Assembly (NCBI GenBank): GCA_002372315.1
Contig: DFFU01000016.1
Coordinates: forward strand, 1 to 38,635
DNA: 38,635 nucleotides
Source: Alphaproteobacteria bacterium UBA3768
Lineage (GTDB): Bacteria; Pseudomonadota; Alphaproteobacteria; CAAHEQ01; UBA3637
Direction of reading: 5' to 3'
Shown here: positions 7,554 through 14,346 of the stretch, in pieces
Numbering within the stretch: position 1 is the stretch's first letter
Layout of the letters: every line of letters begins with the position of its first letter
Notes under the pieces: model-generated
What the model was told of the DNA's origin: nothing
The model's database searches: none
Seen by the model: the letters and a program-made list of their open reading frames with translations, nothing else
Program-made: the position numbers and the translations under genes

Positions 7554-7889
7554 ATGAAACATATTTTAAAGGCTTTTGTTTATTCTTGTCAAGGACTTCA
7601 CTATACTTTTAAAAATGAAGTTGCTTTCCGATATGATATGCTTGTTTTTGTGATAGGTGTGATTTTGGCGTTTTTTTTACCTGTTACAAAGTTAGAATCA
7701 GCTTTAATGATTTTGAGTTTATTTTTAATTTTAATGATGGAATCAGCCAATACGGCCATTGAAGCGACTGTTAATAGGATATCTACTGAGCGCCATCCCT
7801 TGTCTGGTCATGCAAAAGATATAGGAAGTTCTTTGGTTTTTATGGCTTTTGTTAATGCAATTGTTGTTTGGTTGATTATTTTACTTTAA
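7554..7889 (+). CDS. dgkA: Diacylglycerol kinase, DgkA family
   Basis: A 111-aa inner-membrane enzyme that phosphorylates diacylglycerol (or undecaprenol in relatives) to recycle lipid produced during envelope synthesis. Three hydrophobic helices are visible. The family motif E-x2-NTAIE-x2-VNR (ESANTAIEATVNR) and the later GHAKDIGSS hold the catalytic and metal-binding acidic residues. A strong AAGGAGG lies before ATG 7554. Lipid versus undecaprenol specificity cannot be told from the sequence. Confidence 0.93.
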   Translation: MKHILKAFVYSCQGLHYTFKNEVAFRYDMLVFVIGVILAFFLPVTKLESALMILSLFLILMMESANTAIEATVNRISTERHPLSGHAKDIGSSLVFMAFVNAIVVWLIILL

Positions 7890-7929
7890 ACAGCTTGACA
7901 ATTTCTTTATTTCATTTTAAGCTATACTT

Positions 7930-8046
7930 ATGAAAAAATTAGTTATATGTGTTTTGGTTATATTACTTTCATCCTGTGGGCGCATTTCTAAGCCAGAGGC
8001 TCCCTCTGGATCAACATATCCGGAGGTATATATTGTTCGGGATTAA
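7930..8046 (+). CDS. Small lipoprotein (38 aa), possibly LptM-like
   Basis: A short ORF encoding MKKLVICVLVILLSSCGRIS followed by a proline-rich tail. It has a lipoprotein signal peptide and lipobox LSSC with Cys16, then a short PEAPSGSTYPEVY segment. Small lipoproteins with a CG(R/K)-x-Pro-rich-YP pattern are known, including the LptM/YifL type that helps LptD mature; that assignment is tentative. No Shine-Dalgarno is obvious before ATG 7930. A TTGACA lies at 7895-7900 and a TATACT at 7923-7928, but their spacing (22 bp) is not standard. The LOG gene starts inside its 3' end. Confidence 0.6.
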   Translation: MKKLVICVLVILLSSCGRISKPEAPSGSTYPEVYIVRD

Positions 8047-8638
8047 AAAAAAAATTCAGGACTATCCAAAGGCGATGGCTATTTTTGGTAGCGCAACCCA
8101 GGATATTGCTGTCAAATGTCGGGCGACTGTTTTTAAAACGGGCGCATTGTTGGCTAAACATAATGTTCGTCTTGTCTATGGTGTAGGGGATGATGGTATG
8201 ATGGGAACAGCTTATCATGGGGTACGTAGCGAAAAAGGCAAGGTATTGGGGATAACCTTACCCCTTTTGCTCAAGCGTCAATGTGCGGATCCCAGCATAT
8301 ACGGTAAGGATGAATTGAAATTAGTTGAAACTTTGGATGAACGGAAAAAGTTGATGTTGGACAGTTCGGATGCGTTGTTAATTGCACCGGGTGGATGGGG
8401 AACATTGGATGAAATCGCAACCTATGCTGTGCATTTTAAAATAGGGGATTGGCCTACTGTTCCGATTATATTTTTAAATTATCGGCATTATTGGGATGGT
8501 TTTTTGGAATTTGTTAAGCAAATGGAAAAAGATGGTGCTGTTACATCAAAACAGATATCTTTTATTGGTTCAGTCAAAAAACCAAAAGATATTTTTAAAG
8601 AATATCATCGTGTATTAAAGAAAATAAAAACATCTTAA
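8033..8638 (+). CDS. LOG-family protein (cytokinin riboside 5'-monophosphate phosphoribohydrolase type)
   Basis: The family hydrolyses nucleoside 5'-monophosphates to free base and ribose 5-phosphate. The Rossmann-like fold starts AIFGSAT; DERKKLM (residues 102-108) and PGGWGTLDE (119-127) are the defining substrate and catalytic motifs. I choose TTG 8033: a CGGAGG Shine-Dalgarno ends 6 nt upstream and the resulting 201-aa protein matches family length. A longer in-frame reading from 7949 would run through the upstream lipoprotein gene. The start overlaps the small lipoprotein by 14 nt, suggesting coupling. The true bacterial substrate is unknown. Confidence 0.85.
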   Translation: MFGIKKKIQDYPKAMAIFGSATQDIAVKCRATVFKTGALLAKHNVRLVYGVGDDGMMGTAYHGVRSEKGKVLGITLPLLLKRQCADPSIYGKDELKLVETLDERKKLMLDSSDALLIAPGGWGTLDEIATYAVHFKIGDWPTVPIIFLNYRHYWDGFLEFVKQMEKDGAVTSKQISFIGSVKKPKDIFKEYHRVLKKIKTS

Positions 8639-8644
8639 AAATAA

Positions 8645-8677
8645 CAAAAAGCCCCGATTACTCGGGGCATTTTTTAT
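8645..8677. terminator. Bidirectional terminator between the LOG gene and the acyl-CoA synthetase gene
   Basis: A perfect 7-bp stem GCCCCGA (8651-8657) / TCGGGGC (8662-8668) with a 4-nt loop. It has T6 on the plus side and A5 before it, which reads as T5 on the minus strand, so it can stop both convergent transcripts. Confidence 0.85.
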
Positions 8678-8707
8678 TAAAAAGCACGTTCCATGGTTCC
8701 CTCCTTG

Positions 8708-10783
8708 TTATTTCAATAACATTTTGAAATCCACAACAACTGCGCGGTCTTTGGTGACCAACACGGGGTTGCCATCAATGGATTTGATTTCGGGAATTTC
8801 CAAAACCAACTTTTGAACTTTGGCAAGTGTATCGGCCAAAGGTCCAACGGCTTTGGGGGCTTCACCACGAACACCATTCAAAATGGTACCGACTTTGGTT
8901 TCCTTAATCATGGCATCAAAGTCATTGGCGGGCAAGATACGCATGGTTGTATCGCGCATGACTTCGGTATAAATACCACCCGTACCAAAGATCATGACAC
9001 GGCCAAAGTTCTTATCGGAATTGACGCCAATAATGGTTTCTGTGGCTTTGGTAATCATTTCCTGAATCAAAACACTCGCGCCCTTCAATTGGAATTTGGC
9101 GATAGTTGCTGTCAATGCGTCAAAGGCTTCATTGAACTTTTCTTCCGAATCAATGTTCAAATAAATCCCCTTCATTTCTGTCTTATGCAGTGCGTCTGGC
9201 GCAGACAATTTCAAAACGACAGGAAAGATATTTTTGGCAAAAGCCAAGCCTTCGGCCTTATCGGTAAAGTTGCCACACTTTGGATAATCAATGCCATAAT
9301 GATCCATAATCATATTCATTGTGGATTGAGGCAGTGATGCCAAACCTTGCGCCACAGCATCGGCCACAGCAGCTTTGATATCGGCTGGTACTTCGCCTAC
9401 ATCGGCGGTTACTTCCGGCAGTCCTTTGAAGGCCATTTGGGCTTTCATCAATCCCAATAAGCGGATGCAATCAGTTGGGTAATCATAGGCCAAAATTTTT
9501 GCATCCTTTAAGATATTGACGGATTCGCGCACACGGGATCCACCGATAAAGGAACAGAAAATGTTCACATTTGGGAACTGGGCAGAAATTTTCACAACCG
9601 CTTCGGCTGTTTCTTTTGGATCTGTGGCCTTTTGTGGGGTCAATAAAACGATAATATTTTTATATTCGCCTGATTCACACATCACGCGCAAAGCGTTTTC
9701 ATAACGATCTGCTTTGGCATCACCTACCACGTCAATGGGATTACCGACAGAGGCTTCCGGTGTTAAAACTGCACGCAACTTTTCAATTGTGGCATCACTG
9801 GGACGTGCCAAATCCAATTTAGCATCTTCACACAAATCAGAGGCCAACACACCCACACCCCCTGCGTTTGTGACAATACCAACAGAGCCAGAAAAGTCTG
9901 TATGTTTCACATTTTGCAACATTTCCAAGGCACCAAACAATTCACGTGTGGTATAAACTTGAATAGCACCAGAGCGTTGTAAAGCAATTTCCAAAACACG
10001 ATAATTGGGGGCCAAAGATCCCGTATGGGACAAACTGGCCGCTTGCGCTTTGGATGATTTTCCGGGTTCCATAATCACGCATGGTTTTGTTTTGGAAACC
10101 TCTTTGAGGACCTTCAAAAATTCTTGACCTTTCTTCAAACCTTCCAAATAGAACACAAAAGCCTTTGTATTTGGGTCATTTTGGATGGCTTTTAACAGGC
10201 TTGCTTCATTCAAATCAGCTTTATTACCAATGGAAATAAAGTGGGAAAATCCAATGCCTTTTTCTTCGGCCCAATCCAAAATAGCACAACAATAAGCACC
10301 TGATTGCGACACAAAAGCCACATTTCCTTTAATGGGGAAACAAGGCGCAAAGGAGGCATTTAAATTAGAGTAGGTTGAAATATAACCTAAACAGTTCGGT
10401 CCCAATAAATTGATGCCCGCATCTAAACACTTTTTAGCAATGGCTAATTCCAATTCCTTATTACCTGCTTCACCAAAACCTGCGGTAATGATACATATGT
10501 TTTTGGCCCCGTTTGCAATGGCATCATCCACAGCAGCTTCACAAAAACGGGCAGGGACCAGCAATACGACCAAATCTAAGGCTTCGGGCACATCACGAAC
10601 GCTGGCAAAACACTTTTTGCCTTTGAGTTCTTGACCGGCCAACTTGGGGTTGACACCATACAGATTTCCTTGAAAACCCGCATCCAATAAATTTTTAAAC
10701 ACCACTGCACCCAATTTGGATTCATCAGCGGATACACCCACAACAGCCACAGACTTTGGGGCAAAAAAACTATCTAAACTCAT
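8708..10783 (-). CDS. Acetate/acyl--CoA ligase (ADP-forming)
   Basis: Converts an acyl-CoA (typically acetyl-CoA) plus ADP and phosphate to the acid, CoA and ATP, a substrate-level phosphorylation used by fermenters. The 691-aa single chain has a CoA-binding domain (AVVGVSADESKLG), succinyl-CoA-synthetase-like domains (GPNCLGY, FVSQSGAYC), the phospho-His motif LSHTGSLA with His253, and a C-terminal ATP-grasp domain (from about residue 480). No GNAT acetyltransferase domain is fused, unlike Pat proteins. AAAGGAG precedes the ATG. Codons look somewhat richer in G+C than neighbours, perhaps reflecting high expression. Acyl specificity cannot be told. Confidence 0.88.
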   Translation of the reverse strand: MSLDSFFAPKSVAVVGVSADESKLGAVVFKNLLDAGFQGNLYGVNPKLAGQELKGKKCFASVRDVPEALDLVVLLVPARFCEAAVDDAIANGAKNICIITAGFGEAGNKELELAIAKKCLDAGINLLGPNCLGYISTYSNLNASFAPCFPIKGNVAFVSQSGAYCCAILDWAEEKGIGFSHFISIGNKADLNEASLLKAIQNDPNTKAFVFYLEGLKKGQEFLKVLKEVSKTKPCVIMEPGKSSKAQAASLSHTGSLAPNYRVLEIALQRSGAIQVYTTRELFGALEMLQNVKHTDFSGSVGIVTNAGGVGVLASDLCEDAKLDLARPSDATIEKLRAVLTPEASVGNPIDVVGDAKADRYENALRVMCESGEYKNIIVLLTPQKATDPKETAEAVVKISAQFPNVNIFCSFIGGSRVRESVNILKDAKILAYDYPTDCIRLLGLMKAQMAFKGLPEVTADVGEVPADIKAAVADAVAQGLASLPQSTMNMIMDHYGIDYPKCGNFTDKAEGLAFAKNIFPVVLKLSAPDALHKTEMKGIYLNIDSEEKFNEAFDALTATIAKFQLKGASVLIQEMITKATETIIGVNSDKNFGRVMIFGTGGIYTEVMRDTTMRILPANDFDAMIKETKVGTILNGVRGEAPKAVGPLADTLAKVQKLVLEIPEIKSIDGNPVLVTKDRAVVVDFKMLLK

Positions 10784-10816
10784 TTTGATTCTCCTTTGTT
10801 AAAAAATGATGGCAAA

Positions 10817-10845
10817 AGTATAGAAAATTATATCACAAATGTCAA
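10817..10845 (-). promoter_or_regulatory. Promoter of the acyl-CoA synthetase gene
   Basis: On the minus strand TTGACA (10845-10840) and TATACT (10822-10817) are 17 bp apart, giving a ~25-nt leader before the ATG at 10783. Confidence 0.8.
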
Positions 10846-10871
10846 ATAAAAAAATATCGCTTTTTGGGGGA

Positions 10872-10991
10872 ATGCAAATGGGTTACCTATCCAATAAAGA
10901 AGAAAGGTTGATGTGGGAAAAATCATATCGCAATAAACTATCAAAAGCCTTGGTTAACGCAGTGAATAAATATTTTCGTGAAAACCCGTAA
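10872..10991 (+). CDS. Possible small protein, 39 aa
   Basis: A small ORF (starting MQMGYLSNKEERLMWEKS) of amphipathic, basic-acidic composition without signal peptide. A GGGGGA lies directly upstream of the ATG, too close for an ideal ribosome site; Met3 at 10878 gives better spacing. No relative is recognised and no promoter is clear. It sits upstream of the repeat-bearing promoter at 10998. Listed as a candidate only. Confidence 0.28.
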   Translation: MQMGYLSNKEERLMWEKSYRNKLSKALVNAVNKYFRENP

Positions 10992-10997
10992 TTTTTC

Positions 10998-11025
10998 TTG
11001 ACAAAGGAGAGTGGGGGGGTATAAA
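10998..11025 (+). promoter_or_regulatory. Promoter with a G7 homopolymer in its spacer
   Basis: A consensus TTGACA (10998-11003) and TATAAA (11020-11025) are separated by 16 bp. The spacer ends in a run of seven G (11013-11019) abutting the -10 box. No annotated gene follows; the predicted transcript begins near 11032 and runs into the microsatellite region. Confidence 0.65.
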
Positions 11026-11056
11026 CTAAACCGAAAGAAGAGAGAAGCGGCGCAAA

Positions 11057-11185
11057 ATGTGTGAAAATATAATCCAAAATAAAGTGTTCAAGAGTGGCGA
11101 AAGCCTTGATTTTGTACACACACACACACACACACACACACAATGTATTATTGCATATAAAATTTTGCGCGTATGCGCAAAATGA
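11057..11185 (+). CDS. Possible ORF reading through the AC microsatellite (42 aa)
   Basis: The frame from ATG 11057 reads MCENIIQNKVFKSGESLDFV, then four His-Thr pairs encoded by the AC repeat, then a short tail ending VCAK and TGA at 11183. The ribosome site is weak. Gain or loss of one AC unit would shift the frame. It may be fortuitous in a non-coding transcript, but its position just after a good promoter makes it worth recording. Confidence 0.2.
   Translation: MCENIIQNKVFKSGESLDFVHTHTHTHTQCIIAYKILRVCAK
11116..11142. repeat. (AC)13A dinucleotide microsatellite
   Basis: An uninterrupted 27-base AC tract. Dinucleotide tracts this long are rare in bacterial genomes and are prone to slipped-strand length change. 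Confidence 0.98.
11162..11183. repeat. Perfect inverted repeat
   Basis: ATTTTGCGC (11162-11170) and GCGCAAAAT (11175-11183) form a 9-bp stem with a GTAT loop, directly before the next hairpin. Confidence 0.8.
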
Positions 11186-11214
11186 AAAAACCACCATTTG
11201 TCCAAATGGTGGTT
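11185..11214 (-). terminator. Hairpin with terminator shape on the minus strand
   Basis: A perfect 12-bp inverted repeat, AACCACCATTTG (11189-11200) / CAAATGGTGGTT (11203-11214), with a 2-nt centre (so effectively an 8-10-bp stem). On the minus strand it is followed by T6. On the plus strand no T tract follows. It may be a second terminator for transcripts reading through from pgi, or end an unseen antisense RNA. Confidence 0.6.
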
Positions 11215-11243
11215 ATAGTTATTTAGTACCATAAGGAGAAGGA

Positions 11244-11336
11244 ATGATTAAAAATAATATAAAAAAACGTTCAAATGGATTTTCCGCAGTACAAAAAATG
11301 TTACATGTGAAGAGAGAAGCGGTAGTGAATGTTTGA
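11244..11336 (+). CDS. Possible small basic protein, 30 aa
   Basis: ATG 11244 is preceded by a strong AAGGAG Shine-Dalgarno (11233-11238) at 5-nt spacing. The product begins MIKNNIKKRSNGFSAVQKML and is strongly basic. It ends at TGA 11336, with a bidirectional terminator ~35 nt further on. It would be carried by the transcript from the promoter at 10998. No relative is recognised. Confidence 0.38.
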   Translation: MIKNNIKKRSNGFSAVQKMLHVKREAVVNV

Positions 11337-11368
11337 GGTATGTATGCACTTAAGCTATTTTTATCATT

Positions 11369-11398
11369 CAAAAATCCCCCATTTAGGGGGATTTTTTA
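11369..11398. terminator. Bidirectional terminator between the small ORF and pgi
   Basis: AAAATCCCCC (11371-11380) and GGGGGATTTT (11386-11395) form a 10-bp stem with a 5-nt loop. T residues flank it on both strands. The pgi stop codon (11396-11398) abuts the stem. Confidence 0.85.
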
Positions 11399-12994
11399 CT
11401 TCCTCATCTTTCTGATTTTTTCAACCAAAGCATTGGTGGAAGAATCATGATTTAATTTTTTATGTTTGTCTGTTAGTTCGGGTAAAATATTTTTGGCCAA
11501 TTGCTTACCCAACTCCACACCAAATTGATCAAAAGAATTGATGTTCCACAATATACCCATCACAAACACTTTGTGTTCATACAGCGCAATCAGTGCTCCC
11601 AATGTGTAAGGTGTGATTTTATCAATTAAAATCGTATTGCTGGGGCGATTACCTGTGAATGTCTTAAAGGGAATCAGTTCTTTGGATATGCCTTCATCTT
11701 TTAATTCTTTTTTATTTTTACCCCGCATGAGTGCTTCACTTTGTGCAACAACATTGGCCAATAAAATATCGTGGTGATTGCCAATTTCATTGTGTGAATG
11801 AATGGGGGCAATGAAGTCCACAGGAATCAAATGTGTACCTTGATGAATCAATTGATAAAACGAATGTTGTCCATTGGTACCAGGTTCACCAAATAAAATA
11901 GGCCCAGTGGGATAGGAAATAATTTTGCCATTTTTATCTATACTCTTGCCATTGCTTTCCATGTCCAGTTGCTGTAAATAGGCAGGTAATCGTGACAGGT
12001 ATTGGTCATAGGGCAATACAGCATAACTTTCAGCCCCCATATAACCAGTGTACCATGCCCCCAAAAGTCCTAAAATAACGGGCATATTATTTTTAAAATC
12101 GGCTGTTTTAAAGTGCTGATCCATCGCATGGGCACCTTCTAGCATTTGAATAAAATTATCATAGCCAATGGCAATCATCAATGATAATCCAATGGCGCCC
12201 CATATGGAATAACGACCACCAACCCAATTCCAAAAAACAAACATATTTTCAGTATCAATTCCAAATTTTTTGACCTCTTTTTCATTTGTGGACACCGCAA
12301 CAAAGTGCTTTGCAATGGCATTTTCTCCCAGAGCTTTGGATAACCAAGCACGTGCAGTTTTGGCATTTGTCATGGTTTCCAAAGTGGTAAAAGTTTTGCT
12401 GGAAATGATAAACAGGGTTGTTTCTGGATGACATTGGCGCAAGGCTTCGGCCATATCTGTTCCATCCACGTTGGATACAAAATGCATGTGTAATGATGGT
12501 TCACAATAAGGGGTGAGGGCCTTCGTTGCCATAACCGGTCCCAAATCTGACCCCCCAATACCGATATTGATAATATCCGTTATTCGTTTATTGGTTGCAC
12601 CCAACCATGTGCCATTGCGGATTGCATCGGAAAACTGATGCATATGATCCAATACTTTTAAAACATCTGGCATCACATCTTTGCCATCTACAAAGATGGG
12701 ATTGGAAGAACGATTGCGCAGGGCAGTATGTAAAACAGCACGATTTTCGGTAGTGTTAATTTTTTCGCCATTAAACATAGATTGTATAGCAGAGGATAAT
12801 TGACATTCATTTGCCCATTTTTCCAATAACTTCATTGTTTTTTCATCGATAAGGTTTTTGGAATAATCCAATAAAAAATCCTGCCATTCAACGTGAAATT
12901 TTTGAAATCTTTTGTTGTCTTTTTCAAAGGCTTCACGCAGATTAAAGCCTTGCATTTCCTTGGCTTTTTTTTGTAAATCTTGATAAATTGTCAT
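11396..12994 (-). CDS. pgi: Glucose-6-phosphate isomerase
   Basis: Interconverts glucose 6-phosphate and fructose 6-phosphate. The 532-aa product carries both family signatures: VGGRYSIWGAIGL and GTNGQHSFYQLIHQG, with the phosphate-binding IGIGGSDLGP and SKTFTT. The start ATG follows GAGGAAAAAA. The gene begins 9 nt after a 52-aa lipoprotein ORF and appears to be the last member of the long operon that starts at secB; the terminator overlaps its stop. Confidence 0.97.
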   Translation of the reverse strand: MTIYQDLQKKAKEMQGFNLREAFEKDNKRFQKFHVEWQDFLLDYSKNLIDEKTMKLLEKWANECQLSSAIQSMFNGEKINTTENRAVLHTALRNRSSNPIFVDGKDVMPDVLKVLDHMHQFSDAIRNGTWLGATNKRITDIINIGIGGSDLGPVMATKALTPYCEPSLHMHFVSNVDGTDMAEALRQCHPETTLFIISSKTFTTLETMTNAKTARAWLSKALGENAIAKHFVAVSTNEKEVKKFGIDTENMFVFWNWVGGRYSIWGAIGLSLMIAIGYDNFIQMLEGAHAMDQHFKTADFKNNMPVILGLLGAWYTGYMGAESYAVLPYDQYLSRLPAYLQQLDMESNGKSIDKNGKIISYPTGPILFGEPGTNGQHSFYQLIHQGTHLIPVDFIAPIHSHNEIGNHHDILLANVVAQSEALMRGKNKKELKDEGISKELIPFKTFTGNRPSNTILIDKITPYTLGALIALYEHKVFVMGILWNINSFDQFGVELGKQLAKNILPELTDKHKKLNHDSSTNALVEKIRKMRK

Positions 12995-13003
12995 TTTTTT
13001 CCT

Positions 13004-13162
13004 CTATTCTTCTTCAGGAGCTGCAGATTCAGGGATCTTATCAAATTCAGGTGGAATAATAATGGATTTTCCATCCACAATTTGTGTTGGGCTTAATTCA
13101 GGTTTTCTATGCCCACATCCCACTAATAAAATGAAACACATTAAATAAATTATTTTTTTCAT
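13004..13162 (-). CDS. 52-aa lipoprotein, minimal BamF/DUF3035-like
   Basis: The ORF starts MKKIIYLMCFILLVGCGHRK: a lipoprotein signal with lipobox LVGC (Cys16). The short mature part includes IVDGKSIIIPPEFDKIPE, resembling the conserved V-x-P-L-x-(V/I)-PP-x-F segment of alphaproteobacterial DUF3035 (BamF) lipoproteins, which associate with the outer-membrane assembly complex. DUF3035 genes usually follow lspA, as here. The ATG overlaps the lspA stop as ATGA, so translational coupling supports a real gene. It is much shorter than usual DUF3035 proteins, so the assignment is tentative. Confidence 0.65.
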   Translation of the reverse strand: MKKIIYLMCFILLVGCGHRKPELSPTQIVDGKSIIIPPEFDKIPESAAPEEE

Positions 13163-13611
13163 TTTTTACTCTCCTTTTTCATCATTTTGAATAATAACAA
13201 GCATACGCCTATACAAATAAAACTATCGGCAATATTAAAGGCTGGAAAATGATAGTTTCGCCAGTGAAAATCCAAAAAATCAATCACAAAACCATATTGA
13301 ATGCGATCTAAAATATTACCTAGAGCCCCGCCCAATACCATAGCAAGAGCTACACGAGAAAAAGAGTCTTTTTCTTTTTGTATTAAGTAAATAATGAAAG
13401 TACAAATTGCAAGAGATAATATGATGAGTGTCCACACACCAGCATTTCCTTTGGCAGAAAACATAGAAAAACTAATCCCAGTATTGCCCACTAAATACAA
13501 ATTGAAAAAGGGTAAAATTTTTTTTGGTAAACCAAAGGTTAAAGCGCTCATTGCACCGTATTTAGTCAGTATATCTAATCCCAATACTAATAAAGAAATA
13601 AAGTATATCAT
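13159..13611 (-). CDS. lspA: Lipoprotein signal peptidase (signal peptidase II)
   Basis: A 150-aa inner-membrane aspartyl protease that removes signal peptides from prolipoproteins. It has four hydrophobic segments and the family motifs: VGNTGISFSMF, GGALGNILDRIQYGFVIDFL with the first catalytic Asp, and FPAFNIADSFI with the second. The start directly follows the stop of the upstream lipoprotein gene (TAGATG), and its own stop overlaps the next small lipoprotein. Confidence 0.95.
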   Translation of the reverse strand: MIYFISLLVLGLDILTKYGAMSALTFGLPKKILPFFNLYLVGNTGISFSMFSAKGNAGVWTLIILSLAICTFIIYLIQKEKDSFSRVALAMVLGGALGNILDRIQYGFVIDFLDFHWRNYHFPAFNIADSFICIGVCLLLFKMMKKESKK

Positions 13612-14346
13612 CTAATAATCCAGTGCAATGCCTTTCCAATTGTCATGTGCAACCCCAGATACTTTTTTCACAATAGCGGATTTTGGGGCGTTCATATTAC
13701 GTACAAATCGTTCCGCTACCTTAGGTGGGGTTATTTTATCTTCACTGCCTACATAATGAATTTGTGGGATTTGGGATAAAGCCAATAGGTTGTCCGCAGG
13801 ATTTTCTGCATCGGGCATTTCTGTTGAATTTGTGGTATAAGTATAACTTTCTGTGTCCAAAATACCCGCAATTGTAATGATGCGTTTTACGGGCAACCTA
13901 TGGGCTAAATTTAAAGCCACTGTTGCTCCGCCATCATAGCCGACTAACTCCACAGAAGTTGCTTGATATTTATTGATGATAAGTAATAAAATTTCTTCTG
14001 TTTCACGCATAATTTCGGGATGAAAGCGTTGCTCACGATATATTTCTGGTTTTTCGTTGCAAATTTTGTCATCAGTCCATTGGCATGGACGTGCGACATA
14101 TACTACGTTTTTGGACGGATCTTTTTGGGCGTAATACAGTGCAATCATATTGGATGGGTTGGGGTTACCATCGCCCTCTAAATATATGCGCAAAGGTTTT
14201 TTTGCTTGTATTCCTTCTTTTTCCCAAATGGAAAATGTCAAATATTTTGTTTCAATTAAATTTTTTTTAAATCCGGTGGGATTAGGGGGAAATAAGGCGC
14301 AAGCCCCTATAAATAAACATAATATAATCAAAACAAAATATTTCAT
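13612..14346 (-). CDS. Lipoprotein with alpha/beta-hydrolase fold and an Asp at the nucleophile elbow
   Basis: The 244-aa product starts MKYFVLIILCLFIGACALFP: lipoprotein signal with lipobox IGAC. The fold shows RIYLEGDGNP (oxyanion strand), VELVGYDGGATVAL (nucleophile elbow), YVGSEDKITPP (acid loop) and SGVAHDNW (His). The elbow is G-Y-D-G-G (codon GAT), where related lipoprotein hydrolases have G-x-S-x-G. It may use an Asp nucleophile like dehalogenases, or be non-catalytic. ATG 14346 is chosen because it overlaps the addA stop (ATGA) and follows GGAGG. Envelope location is predicted; substrate unknown. Confidence 0.72.
   Translation of the reverse strand: MKYFVLIILCLFIGACALFPPNPTGFKKNLIETKYLTFSIWEKEGIQAKKPLRIYLEGDGNPNPSNMIALYYAQKDPSKNVVYVARPCQWTDDKICNEKPEIYREQRFHPEIMRETEEILLLIINKYQATSVELVGYDGGATVALNLAHRLPVKRIITIAGILDTESYTYTTNSTEMPDAENPADNLLALSQIPQIHYVGSEDKITPPKVAERFVRNMNAPKSAIVKKVSGVAHDNWKGIALDY

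Noticed and set aside
8813..9337. 174-aa plus-strand ORF inside the acyl-CoA synthetase gene
   Set aside because: Antisense shadow of a well-conserved enzyme, with no start signal.
10883..11232. Two minus-strand ORFs through the AC repeat (Val-Cys repeats)
   Set aside because: No ribosome sites, odd composition, and they cross the terminator-like hairpin; the repeat itself keeps the frames open.
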